64,000 nt of DNA from Hygrophila difformis (GCA_030278955.1 JAOANR010000006.1:27752101-27816100); one strand, 5' to 3'; positions 22,732 through 33,752 are shown, numbered from the stretch's first letter. Numbers and translations are program-made. The notes: a model not told the origin generated them from the sequence alone.

Positions 22732-25276
22732 GGGCTTAGGGGTTTTGGGCCAATGGGGTTTTGTGTAATGGATTGAGCTTGGATCATGTCATGGGCTTCA
22801 AGGGATTTGGACTGAAAAAAATGTGGTTGGGCTTGGACTGAATTTTGGACTGGACACCTGCAATTAATTTAAATCAAAAGTGATTAGTGTACCAATTAAT
22901 TCTTAATTATAGCAGAAAACAGAAATAGAAATAAATAAACATAAAAATTATAAATATATACATCTAAATATAAGATAATATATATATATGAGTATTTATT
23001 CCACTTGATTATTTGGCTTGAGCTTCGTTTAATGGACTCGTGTTCCACCGAACAAATACTACCAAACCATAATTATCAAATGGGATTTTTAATATTTTTA
23101 TCATGTTTTTGGATTTTTTAATACAAATTTAATGAAAATAACAATATTTTTGTGTTTTTCAATACCAGCTTATTATTTATACAAACTTGCATATATCTGT
23201 CAAATTCAACTGCTTTCTTATTTAAATAAGACCGGAATGCGATCAAATGTCCGTATTAGACACGGAAATAGATTGAAAATAATGGTCAATTTTGGCCATT
23301 ATCAACATCCTCACATTTAATACTGATCGTCCCCGAGCAGTCAGAGTCAGTGCTCCTAAGAGCATAGACGCTGCATATTCAATCTATTTTCGTGGCTTCA
23401 AAAATTTCATTCTTTTTAGATTGGGATAAGACAATCAAAAACTACAAGTATTAAATTTTCTTGATTGCAGTGTTTAATGAAATGATACTTCTCTCTTAAT
23501 CAGGCCTACAAATCAGTCATTATTGATAATTCTTCATGAATATCATGTTTAGAAAATTTCATTGATTTAATTCTAGAATTAAAGCATGACATGAACATAA
23601 ATTAGAACAGAGCCTCACATGTAGTAAAAGCGGAAATTTCACTCACTCTCAAATTTGGGTTTTAATCACGAACGCTCATAATCAAATTTAATTAAATTAT
23701 CCCATAAGCTTGCGATTGGACTAACTCGCCACCGGCTCATTTCTTCAAATCGAGATCATGAGGTCTTATTTAAGGGTTATAACGGGGCATACGGTTGTAA
23801 CATTTGGTAGGAAGGGAAATTTATTGGGATAAGAAGTGGCAGGAATTAATATTATCATAACATGACATTATTTTTATTTAAAAATTTATGATCATCAATA
23901 TTTTTTTTCTTTCTTTTGCTTTTCTTTTTCTATTGCATGACATTAGACTATATCTAATTTGCTTTGTCATTTGCAATTTATTTGTGTTGAATTGAATTCA
24001 ACATTTTCTTCTTCTCTCTTCTCTTTTTTTTTTTTGAATCGGTTTATAGCTTACCGATTAATACATTTTTTATGATCACAAATCTAATGCCTTGATAAAA
24101 TTCATTCTTGCACACTTGGGTTTGAAATTTTTTGGTCTTTTTGAAGGCTTGGAATATTATAGAGGGCTTCAAAGAAAAATTAGGCTTAAGGCTCAAATTG
24201 GTTAATCCTAAAGGGAAAATATTTTTGGGTTTGGATTTCAAAAGAAGGCCAAAAATTTTGGGTTTTCTAAGTGCCTCGATCATATTCTCGATTTTTGGAA
24301 TATGGCATGGTCTTGAATCGGTCCCAATAGCAAGTTCTAGTTTCCTTTAATCAAAATGATTTTCACACATCAAATAAAAGAAATGAGTAAAAGTGACTCA
24401 TGGCTCAAATCTCACAAGGTTGGATTGATTCATGTCATACAATATTCTTAAATTTAATCTTTGAAAAATTCTTACAATCTATTCAATGAAATTCTCAACA
24501 TGAGGACTCATTACCCAACAAGATGATGATATCATTAAATTTTTATAGCTCAAAACCTCAAAAATTCATATCATGCATGTTTTCAATTATATTATCCCAA
24601 TTTAAAAGTTTGAAAATTTAATCATAAACCAAAATTAAATATGTGAATCACTGACAGATTTATGCATGCTTTGCACTGGGTATAAATATAAAATAATAAA
24701 AATAAACAAAAAGAAAAAAATAACACACTTTTTTTTATATTTAAGTGAAAAATCAACATCCTCACATTTTTTAGCCTTGCTCGAAATGTGAGTAAATCAA
24801 TTCCTACTTAAACAAATTATCAGAATCAAAATAAAATAAAAGAGGAGGGAGGGAGGGAGAAAATATTAACATAGAAGATAGAAAAATAATTCCGATAGCC
24901 TTTTTCGTCAAAACAATTATGTGCTCGACGATTTTGGCTATATGTGATCGTTTGGTTCATCGAGCAAGGCAATTGTTCGATGCCCAATACTTAGAAAAAT
25001 TCTGATTTTCATCAAAATTGTTCAATCACATTTCTGGATTTATAAAATTTAATATACCATATTTACTTGCATAAATTAGGTCGGATTAATTCTGTTCTTA
25101 TAAAAGTTATTTCGGATTTTAATTTGCTTTAAATTCCAGGAATACTTTCAATTAATCACAGAATCGATCCAACCGGGAACCTGTTTGAAGCTTTAATTTT
25201 CTTTTTGGTGATTCCACAAATTCCTGCAAAGCAAACACAGAAGAAGTTATCGGGTTTTCTCAAAAATATCAGCATC

Positions 25277-25310
25277 CTCACATTTAGAGTCTTAGTACTC
25301 TAAATGTGAG
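25277..25310. other. Hairpin in LARD interior
   Basis: Arms CTCACATTTAGAGT and ACTCTAAATGTGAG pair perfectly (14 bp) around loop CTTAGT. A second version is at 25812-25839, with loop ATTAGT. Confidence 0.85.
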
Positions 25311-25811
25311 ATAATTGATTAACACCCGAATTATTTAATATAATATGTACAAGCTGTATAAATATTTATAAATATATATATATATATATAATTTTGATTT
25401 GCAGAAATTTAGGTTGGACTAATTCTGTGCTTGTGAAAATTATTCCGGATTTTAAATTTCTTTAAATTCCGGATATAATCTTCGGTCAAATCCAGAACTA
25501 ATCCAACCGGGAACCTGTAGTCCGAAGGTCTGCTGCTCCATTTGTTGTTTCACCAGTGATGAGGGTTTCCTCAGCGCAGTGGTGGTAATGAGGTGGATGG
25601 ACGATGGGGCAGCGGTGGAGCTTCGTGGTGCGGAGATGGTGGAGATGACAAACACGTGAGTCTCACGTGTTTTGCAATTTACACTGTAAATTAGTGTAGC
25701 CCCAATGCTACTCTTCCACATTTAACTCCTTATACCATTTTTGGTGGCTCCATGATTCCTGCAAGACAAAATACCCAAATGGATAGATTTTCCCTTCAAA
25801 TCAACATCCTC

Positions 25812-25839
25812 ACATTTAGAGTATTAGTACTCTAAATGT
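25812..25839. other. Second hairpin in LARD interior
   Basis: Arms ACATTTAGAGT and ACTCTAAATGT (11 bp, perfect) around loop ATTAGT. It is the same design as 25277-25310 with a shorter stem, about 110 bp before the PBS. Confidence 0.85.
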
Positions 25840-25949
25840 TTAATTGATTTGAGGGTACTTCTCTGTTATGAAATAAATACACTAAACTAACACTAAACTA
25901 ACTATGAGTAATCAAGAGTGTACTTCTCTTAATAAACGACGCTGCATCC

Positions 25950-25967
25950 TCCCCGGCAACGGCGCCA
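25950..25967 (-). other. Primer-binding site of the LARD
   Basis: Minus-strand TGGCGCCGTTGCCGGGGA directly abuts the LTR end (...TTTCA), with no spacer. It is identical to the PBS of the Athila-type element at 6054-6071, linking the LARD to Athila-type helpers. Confidence 0.85.
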
Positions 25968-26092
25968 TGAAACTTTTGACAAATTTCATCAACACGAGCT
26001 TTTCTAAAATATCCCAAGTTTGAATTTATTAAATGAAAAGAGTTATGATTCATGGGAAAGGGGTTTAAGGATATATTTCTCTTTTATTACTC

Positions 26093-26503
26093 ATGAGGGG
26101 AAGCTTGAGTTCAAACGGCGTTATGGACCTCCCCGGCATGAAACGTTTGACAATTTCGTGCCTTGAAGATCCTTGCCATGAAACTTTTGACAAATTCCCA
26201 CTACATGAGTATTTTCTGAAACATAATAATCCTGATTTTGATTTGTATTTAATGAAACCAATTTATGAAGATGGAGTTGGGATTATGGATATATTTATAG
26301 GTTGTCACGTTTTTATTACTCGTGTTAAGAAACTGTGCCCCCGAAAGCGCACGGAGTCAAAAATTGCAGTATTTATAGTAAGTACCGGATCGTTCACTGG
26401 AGGATGTGCGATGGAAGCAGTGCCCACGTCGTTTACTAAGATTTTCCACTCGGTTACTCGATTCAAGTTTTTGTTTGATTATGATCTACTTGACAGAATT
26501 TAA
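26093..26503 (+). other. 136-codon open frame in LTR copy B, unknown
   Basis: Counterpart of 17503-17913, with three residue differences and no premature stop. It has no recognised domain, and because the LTRs are young its openness is weak evidence for function. Confidence 0.25.
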
Positions 26504-28727
26504 ACTAAGTTATGAAAGCAATTAAAATAAAGCAGATAAAATTATTCTAGGAAGCGAATTAAATTTAATCTAAGAAAGCGATAAAATTATTCTAAGAAAG
26601 CGGTTGGAATTATTCTAAGAAAGCAGATTTAAAATGAGACAGAAGGGACAGGAAGAAAATAATAAAGATTGGACAAGATTCAGATGAAACACAATTAAAC
26701 TTCCATTTTTGTTACACAGATCTTAGTTTGGGATAATCCTTTCAGTTAGCTAACTCTCATGCTCTCTATACCATGTTCACTTTAACAGACAGGTACTTAC
26801 AGTAAGAGTTTACATGCTCTTAAGGCAACAAATTCTAAGATACCACAGACTCACAACTGCTCCCGTCAGAGCGTGTCATTTATCTGTGGTGGACAAGCAA
26901 CACCTGACACTCCATAGATTGAAATGCCAAGTACTCCCATCATTCTCCCATGTCACACCCAAAGATTCTAATCAAGCCCTGAACTATCCCTTAACTATCA
27001 GTCCTAGTAGCAGTTACACAACTCTCAATACAACCGAGTGACCTCTAAAGAAAGCAGTTAAAAGAAAGCAGTTAAGAAAGCGGTAAAGAAAACATTTAAA
27101 ATCCTATCACTCGGAGGTTTTTGAAAGTTTGACCCTGGTAGTAAAAGAAAGCCCCCAGTCAGAATGACTGGGTGTGGATCAAGAATTCCCTAATCTCGGT
27201 GAACCGCTCGCAGTGTTCACTTCCTTCCGGGTGGTTATGAGATACAAACTAATGAAACGAACTAATAAATTAGTTCGTTCCGGATGCACTCACTCAGGAC
27301 TCAAAAATAGGCATTGGCAGAAGAGGATAGCAGTTGAAAGGAACTCAACCCTACCTTAGAAAATAACCCAGGCCCACATGTTGTTCTTCTAGTATTATCT
27401 ATTACACTTCATTTGAATCCAAGCGGACTCTGAGTCAGTGCAATATTTAATATAAGATTCCCAACACACAGCAATTTTGGAAAATAATTGATATTTGAAA
27501 ATCATTCCCTAAACAGGTACTAGACTCTCAAGAAGAACACAGACCCTTTCAGTCTAGGTGAGACCTAATCGCTGACTCTGCTTCTAATTTCCCAAAATCA
27601 ACCCCCAGTCGGATATGAATTAGTCATAACTGTGGAATTTATCCCTTACTCAGATCCGGATTTTATAAATGAATTTTTGTTGGAAATTTATTGTGAGACA
27701 TCTGATTTAAATCACGACTCCTGTGTCCAATGGAATGATCCCAAAATAATATGACCACAATAGTTACATAATATTATCATGCGTAAATTTATAAGGAAGT
27801 GTAAAATTAAATTAACCCAAAATATAAGGTGGGTTTAGACAGAATGTGAAACACAGAGATGAAATAGCCGGAGATGAGAAGAATTTTGGCTAAAGAGATG
27901 ACAAATAATTATGGGTTAATTGGATTGCAGTTATCTGTGGTCCAGTTCCCTAATTATTAAGGCGAGATGATTTTAGACAGCAGGTTAATCTTAAATGACA
28001 GTGGTCGCTATCATTCAGACCCTTACTATCTGTGAAACGGAGAAAAACCTACATGTTCTTTCACTGTCTTAATTACTAGACAACATTGACCTATGTCGTC
28101 TAGTGTTGGCACAGTTTGAGATTCGGGTTTGAAATTAAGATAAAGAAAAGAAAACTGTATCCGGATAGGAGTCAGCTGAGCAGCTATTATAATCCCGGAT
28201 GGACGAACCGCCAAGGCTTCCACCGACCACTATCTGGACCATGCAAAATAACATCTAGTGATTAATATACAGACCACGAGCTAGTTTATCCGTGTGGGAA
28301 TACCCGCCAACATTAGTCTGTTATATTTCTCACTAGCTGTTTCACACAACACGGAAAAGATAAAATAAATAAAAGAAAATATTTTTGGGTCATCTTGTAT
28401 GAGAGACATTGGTTTCTCATCCAAGGTTATGGAAATTAATCCATAATTACTCATCATATCTAAATAATCACTCATTCCATAATTAATTAATTAATTACAG
28501 TACGGATTATATACTTAGATCATTAGAGTTTAATTTTTATAGAAGAGTCTTTTAATGGAAAATTGAACAAAGTTCTTTATATCAAATTAATCATGGGTTG
28601 AGATCATTGGATTTCAACGTCAAAATATTAATATAAAGGTTCAATTAATTAATGGGGTGAGATGGAGAATAAAAATCTGGCAAAAAGGTGCCAAGTCTGT
28701 CGAGAAACAGAAATTGTGTCGAAATTG

Positions 28728-29189
28728 TGTCGCGGACCGTGGGTCCGCGACAGGAGGATCTCGACAGAGAGGTGGGAAATAAGAGAAATTGAAATTTTGG
28801 AAATTAGGGTTGTTGTGTCGCTAAACAAAATTTGTGTCGCGGACCGTTGGTCCGCGACAGGGGGATAGCGACACAACGTTTGAAAATCCAACAAGGGCAT
28901 AATTCCTGGTCGCGGAACAAGGAGTGTGTCGCGGAACGTGGGTCTGCGACAGGGGTTCCGCGACAGAGCCCTTCCAGAATGAAATACAAGCATTTGGGTC
29001 CTCTGTCGCTAATCACAGAGTGTGTCGCGGACCATGGGTCTGCGACAGGGGGTTCCGCGACAGAGGGGTTTTAAAAATTTTATAAAAATTTTGGCAGCAT
29101 AACGCCTAATATTGCATTGCAGGGGAGTGCGTTGTGATCCGTGGGATCACAACGGAAAAATTACGTTGCAACCCGTGGGGTTGCAACGT
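28728..29189. repeat. Array of six short hairpins, LTR copy B
   Basis: Positions 28728-28752, 28835-28859, 28927-28951 (mismatched), 29023-29047 (one mismatch), 29130-29154 and 29163-29189. The last has perfect 12-bp arms around loop GTG and is the exact reverse complement of the 27 bp at 20552-20578 in copy A. Confidence 0.85.
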
Positions 29190-30669
29190 GATGCAATACA
29201 ATTTAGGACATGCAATTTTAAATAAAAATGCACAAACACTTTAATATCATCCCTTTCTAGATCTAATGAACTAAAACTAAAAGTAAAATAAAGAAATAAA
29301 CTACCTAAAAACTAAACTAGATAAGAACAGAACACTAAACAAATAAATAAAACAAGACAAAAACTAAAACTGAATATAAACTATTCTAACAAAATAAAAT
29401 TAAAATAAAAACTACCTTAAATCTATCAAAGGATACTTATTAAGTGTTTATGCACTTATTGAATCTAAAAACAAGCATTAAACCTAACTGTAAAAAAATA
29501 AGAAAATGATCAAGAGGCCCAATATGCAACAAACAGTAGCAACCCATGAAGGGGATTCCATAACAGATTTTTTGGGAAGCAAAACCTTGATCATTCCAAC
29601 AAAATATGGCTTAAAATACACCCATAGATTAAGTGTTTTTAACCCAAACTACAAAAATAAAATAAGCTAGAAAAAGTGAACACTAGCCACACTAATTTAT
29701 TACAGAAATTAAACTAAAACTACACTAAGATCTACATTGCATAAAAATAAAACTATCTACATTAAAAAACTACTTGAGAGCACAGTGGTGCCCCAAGAAC
29801 AGAAATTAAACTACAAGTGTGGCTAGGTTACTGTTCAAATGGGTTGGGAGGTTATATTTATAGAGGTGAAGAATTGAGCCCTAGACCCATTCAAGGCCCA
29901 CCAGTCGCTAAACAATTGTGCATGTTCGCGGAACAAATCTGGTTCAGGACACAATTTTTAGCTCCAGGATGACGCACAGGAGGGGGCGGGACTTGAGGTC
30001 CAGGAGGAAGAGGACGAAGATTCAATGCCAGTGGGAGCTGAAGTCCAGGGACCTTGTGAGTGATTAGCCATGTGGGAATTTATTTTGGAGAGTCACGTGA
30101 CCTGCAGCTGCTCTCTCTTCTCTGTCGAGGTCGCGGGACTCTGTCCTGGTCGCGGTCCATGTGTTCGCGGAACATTGTTCCGCGACACATATTTTGTGTC
30201 TTGATACTCCCAGTCTCTAACCATTTTCTGTGTCGCGATGCACCCGGTCGCGGTCCATGGTATCTCGACCCGGGGTTTGTTTAGCGACCTGGATTTTGTG
30301 TCTCTAAACATTCCCAGTCCTTAAGCAATTTCCCTGTCTCCAAACATCCGGTCGCTATATATGGTATCTCGACCCGGGGTTTGTTTAGTGACCGGGGTCT
30401 GTTTAGCGACCGGATAAAATTTATCTCTCTTTTATTCTTTTCTCTCATCTTTCTCGACAGGTTTAATTCCTCTTCCTCTCTCTTTACTCCATTCCTCTTT
30501 CTTCTTTCTCCATTTTTCTTCTTCTTCGTTTCCTTTCTTCTTCTTTCTCGTCTGTTCCAGTTTTCAAAATTCTTCACCCTCTTTCCATTTCTTTTCCAGT
30601 TTTCTATCTTCCTCCATTCCAGTTTCTAATTTCTTCACTCCATTTTCGTTTCCAATTTTTGTTTTCTGA

Positions 30670-31310
30670 AATTTGGGGGTGAGGTTGGAGCGGTGGTCGG
30701 AGGCGACGCCGTCGACCCGCCGGAGGAAGGGAGACTGTGGTGGTGCGGCTGCGGCAGCAATGGAGGAGCTTGGTCGGGAATGGTGGTGGCGGAAATGGGG
30801 GTGAAGGTTGCGGTGGTCGCTGGGGGTTGAGAGAAGGGTGGTCGGCGAGGGTGCTCGGGATGGCAGGGGGCTGCTGCTTGGAATTGGAATCGGAGACGGA
30901 GGGACGGCTCCATGGTGGGGAGGTTGTCGAGGGCGGAGCTGCTGCCGGAGGGGTGCTGCGATGGTGTTGGCCGGAGCGGCGAAGGCGGCGGCTATGGAGT
31001 TGAAGGCGGGTGTTGAACGGAGATCGGATTTGGAGAATGGACAGTGGTGCGGCGGCGGGGATGGTTTTTGATGATGGTGGTGGTGCGATGGCGGTGGCGA
31101 AATTGAAGAAGATTGAGGGCTGCGGTGGCGGAGCTCCGGTGGTGCAGGGGTGAGGACTGGCGGAGGAGATGGAGGATGAGGGCCGCCGGGGTTGTGGCCG
31201 GATATGGAGGGCGAAAATGGTGGGGGATGAGTATGAGCAGTGGCGGCCGTGTTGGTGGAGGTTCGCCGGAGGGCCGCCGGCGGCGGCGGCGGCGGGGCAG
31301 GTTAGGGTAG
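30670..31310. other. GC-rich block in LTR copy B
   Basis: Counterpart of 22060-22720, nearly identical by eye. A minus-strand Pro-rich frame (30635-30913) is the same as that at 22025-22303 in the other LTR. Coding is not supported. Confidence 0.4.
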
Positions 31311-32182
31311 GGTTAGGGTTTGAATTAGGGTGGTGTTGGGCTTAGGGGTTTTGGGCCAATGGGGTTTTGTGTAATGGATTGGGCTTGGATCATGTCATGG
31401 GCTTCAAGGGATTTGGACTGAAAAAAATGTGGTTGGGCTTGGACTGAATTTTGGACTGGACACCTGCAATTAATTTAAATCAAAAGTGATTAGTGTACCA
31501 ATTAATTCTTAATTATAGCAGAAAACAGAAATAGAAATAAATAAACATAAAAATTATAAATATATACATTTAAATATAAGATAATATATATATATATATG
31601 AATATTTATTCCACTTGATTATTTGGCTTGAGCTTCGTTTAATGGACTCGTGTTCCACCGAACAAATACTACCAAACCATAATTATCAAATGAGATTTTT
31701 AATATTTTTATCATGTTTTTGGATTTTTTAATACAAATTTAATGAAAATAACAATATTTTTGTGTTTTTCAATACCAGCTTATTATTTATACAAACTTGC
31801 ATATATCTGTCAAATTCAACTGCTTTCTTATTTAAATAAGACCGGAATGCGATCAAATGTCCGTACTAGACACGGAAATAGATTGAAAATAATGGTCAAT
31901 TTTGGTCATTATCATGCAACAATATGGACCAGGCTACTAATTGAGTAGAAAAATTGGGCCGATGCGAACTGGGCCTCAATAATGGGCTCAAACATCTTTT
32001 TGTGACAATAGAGATGATGTTAGATTCGTCTAATCACATAGTTTTAGAATATTAAACATTTATAATTTTTACTCTTATACAATTTGAGATATTAATCGTT
32101 AAACATTTGTATTAGATTGCCTGAAAACATGGAATGTTAATATCATTTGATGACGGAGGGAGTATTAAGTACTTGGCAGAAC

Positions 32183-32357
32183 ATTTTTTTTTGCTGAACA
32201 GCCTATACAGGCTAGGAAATGAGTGGTGGGAACCTATGCCACACAAATTACAAAGGGAAGAAAGGGGAGGGATAGGGGGCCGGTGGGGAATCGAACCTCC
32301 AACCTTCAGATTGGAAGTCGGGGTGCTTAACCACTTGGGCTAAGTCCTCATCTCCAA
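32183..32357 (-). mobile_element. tRNA-derived SINE with 13-bp TSD
   Basis: Minus-strand order: head GAGGACTTAGCCCAAGTGGTTAA (A-box-like TTAGCCCAAGTGG), B box GGTTCGATTCC, a body ending CTGTTCAGC, then an A tail. It is flanked by perfect duplications TACTTGGCAGAAC (32170-32182, 32358-32370). The 175-bp size and pol III boxes fit a plant SINE. It is the reference for the other copies in this window. Confidence 0.88.
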
Positions 32358-32519
32358 TACTTGGCAGAACTTTTAACATTTAAATAAAGTAATGGGTCAA
32401 CTACAACAAACAAGTTGACAAATAAAGAAGTATTGTTATAAAATGAAAGACCCACATACCACATAGACTAGTTATTGAGCATTGCATGAATAAATTAATT
32501 TGAAGACCCTACGTGTCAC

Positions 32520-33238
32520 CAGAGGCGGACCCAGGATTTACTGCATGGGGAGTCCTAGTTGCATGACCTGCTAATAGGTTATGCAATTCGTGTTTTTGTT
32601 CTTGTACGGTGTTTCTAATGTTTTGGGCCCTATTTTTTTGAAGTTGATTCAATTTTAATTTGTTTTAGCATTTTTTCTATATTCCCTATTTTTTCTTTTG
32701 ATATTCCTATTGTTATAGTAGCAAGGTGTAACGTTGCTCTTGTCTACGAAAAATTTTAATTTTTATTTATTTTAACTTTTTTTAGTCATTTGTAAAGAAC
32801 TGTGTAGGTGTTGTCGTGTTGATTCTTTGAACATATAGCAATATTTTGGGAGCATGGCTTAAAAATAAATAAAAATTACAATTTATTTGTGTTTTAAATT
32901 TTTTATTATAGTATTATGTTTTATAAAGAAATTAAAAATTATAATTATTTTTAGAATAAGAAAAGGTGCATCTTTATAAAAAAAAAAAAAGAAATGGGCC
33001 ACCGAAAAATAGAATAGACAACCAATAATTCTCAAAATTGGGGAAAATAAATTTTAAAAATGAGAATTTACATAAGATAGAGAAATTTTGAACATAATAT
33101 GAACTTAAAATTGATGATGGAATAAGAAAATAAATAAATTTATAGATATATAATTTTAATACTATATATAATAGGTAAAATATTAAAAAATTTGGTGGGG
33201 CCTAGGCCCCCCAGGCCCCACCATAGGTCCGCCCCTAT
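32520..33238. mobile_element. hAT-like non-autonomous element (CAGAGGCGGACC ends)
   Basis: Ends CAGAGGCGGACC and GGTCCGCCCCTAT are flanked by GTGTCAC (32513-32519, 33239-33245). 719 bp, AT-rich, with a stretch of A at about 32979 and no transposase. The ends resemble those of the element at 10697-11349, so both may belong to one family. Confidence 0.65.
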
Positions 33239-33310
33239 GTGTCACATGAATCAATGGAATGACATCACATAAATCTTAGTTATGCAATCAACTAAATGGA
33301 TAGCTGTACA

Positions 33311-33699
33311 CATAGTTATTAAAATCTCGATCTTGATCTTAAGATCTTACGATTTTACGATCTCACTTCTTAAAAATGATCTAAATCTTGGTAGGATCTT
33401 AAAATTTAATAGGATCTCGATCTTAATCCCGATCTTGATTGTAAATTTGAAATACGCTCCCAAAATCTCATGTTTTTCATAAAATCAGTATTATATTTTA
33501 TTTTCGACTGTTTATAGTGTTGTATTGCTTCATTTACCTAATAATATTCTATTTTATGCTTTTATTTGTTAATGTGTAAATTATTTTTATCTATTGTTGT
33601 AATTTTGTAGGATCTTAGGATCTAAATTCGATCCTACGATCCTGATCTTGCAAAGACAAAAACGATCACGGCTAAGATCTCGATCTTAATAACCTTGGT
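33311..33699. mobile_element. TIR element with GATCTTAAGATC-rich ends
   Basis: Left end CATAGTTATTAAAATCTCGA, right end AGATCTCGATCTTAATAACC, flanked by TGTACA (33305-33310, 33700-33705). The interior is full of GATCTTG/GATCTTA words. The superfamily is not certain. Confidence 0.5.
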
Positions 33700-33752
33700 T
33701 GTACAGACCAGTCCATAAACAATTGACCCATCATCTGCCCTATTCCCTTTAT

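Larger units (their letters stand above)
17378..23304 (-). repeat. LARD LTR copy A (3' LTR)
   Basis: 5,927 bp. Its start carries three variants of the terminal phrase ATGAAAC-TTTTGACAAATTTC (17377, about 17549, about 17588), suggesting duplication of LTR end sequence. It includes a 136-codon frame (17503-17913), a hairpin array (20127-20578), a TC-rich tract (21810-22025), a GC-rich block (22060-22720) and an AT-rich tail. It differs from copy B by scattered substitutions and indels, the largest in the hairpin region. Confidence 0.9.
23305..25967 (-). other. Non-coding interior of the LARD, built from diverged repeats
   Basis: No gag/pol motif in either strand. The word AACATCCTCACATTT recurs four times (23304, 24755, about 25271 with GC for AA, 25802); on the minus strand it is a purine-rich AAATGTGAGGATG, and the first copy abuts the 3' LTR where a polypurine tract belongs. 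Two segments (25070-25200 and 25390-25520) share TTCCGGATTTTAA-like and ATCCAACCGGGAACCTGT phrases, so the interior seems to hold diverged tandem units. A (TA)n tract lies at 25372-25390. Frames such as 25452-25721 show no domain. Confidence 0.65.
17378..31914 (-). mobile_element. LARD-like LTR element with giant (5.9 kb) LTRs and non-coding interior
   Basis: Two direct repeats, 17378-23304 and 25968-31914, both begin TG and end CA and flank a 2,663-bp interior. The whole is bordered by a perfect 5-bp duplication TGCAA (17373-17377, 31915-31919). An 18-bp PBS abuts the inner edge of the right repeat on the minus strand, so the right copy is the 5' LTR. No gag or pol motif is seen in the interior or the LTRs. 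This architecture fits Large Retrotransposon Derivatives (LARDs). The LTRs are close: I counted about five substitutions in the first 560 bp, so insertion is fairly recent. Confidence 0.88.
25968..31914 (-). repeat. LARD LTR copy B (5' LTR)
   Basis: 5,947 bp, TG...CA, collinear with 17378-23304. Differences include a fuller first hairpin (28728-28752 against 20127-20145), a reversed 27-bp hairpin (29163-29189), a shorter G run near 31220, and a longer TA tract near 31585. As the 5' LTR it would hold the promoter on the minus strand; no clear TATA/start could be fixed. Confidence 0.9.
13159..32010 (-). mobile_element. Gag-only Gypsy element (TR-GAG-like), split by the LARD
   Basis: Direct LTRs (13159-13645, and 17004-17377 continuing at 31920-32010) are flanked by a 5-bp TSD GAGAT (13154-13158, 32011-32015). 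The minus-strand interior is only about 3.36 kb: PBS, decayed gag, then a GC-rich repeat region where pol should be, then a purine tract (AAGGGGG) next to the 3' LTR. No protease, RT or integrase is seen, so mobility needed a helper. The LTR ends are TGTTGT...ACAACA; the right LTR has ACAATA. Confidence 0.82.
17004..32010 (-). repeat. 5' LTR of the gag-only element, split at 17377/31920 by the LARD
   Basis: 17004-17377 matches the first part of the LTR at 13159. The match resumes at 31920 (TGGACC..GGCTACTAATTGAG) and runs to 32010. The gap is exactly the 14.5-kb LARD plus its TSD TGCAA. Joined length is about 465 bp against 487 bp for the other LTR. Confidence 0.85.
13046..32162. mobile_element. 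Stowaway-type MITE split by nested LTR elements
   Basis: The left end CTCTCTCCATCACTTAATG (13046) and the right end CATTTGATGACGGAGGGAG (ending 32162) are imperfect inverted repeats with TA on both sides (13044-13045, 32163-32164). The two halves (13046-13158 and 32016-32162) add up to about 260 bp, a normal size. The split is exactly at the GAGAT duplication of the inserted gag-only retroelement. This is the oldest layer of the nest. Confidence 0.75.

Noticed and set aside
22025..22739. Gly/Arg-rich and Pro-rich frames in the LARD LTRs (also 30635-31310)
   Set aside because: Overlapping frames on both strands with biased composition and no domain. Identity between the copies follows from recent LTR duplication, not from selection.
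17378..31914. Segmental tandem duplication of host DNA (8.6-kb spacing)
   Set aside because: The repeats are bounded by TG...CA, a 5-bp TSD and a PBS, and interrupt another element's LTR, so an LTR element explains them better.
32280..32345. Possible tRNA gene (B box GGTTCGATTCC)
   Set aside because: It lacks a full cloverleaf and is followed by a shared body and A tail with a 13-bp TSD, so it is a SINE head.
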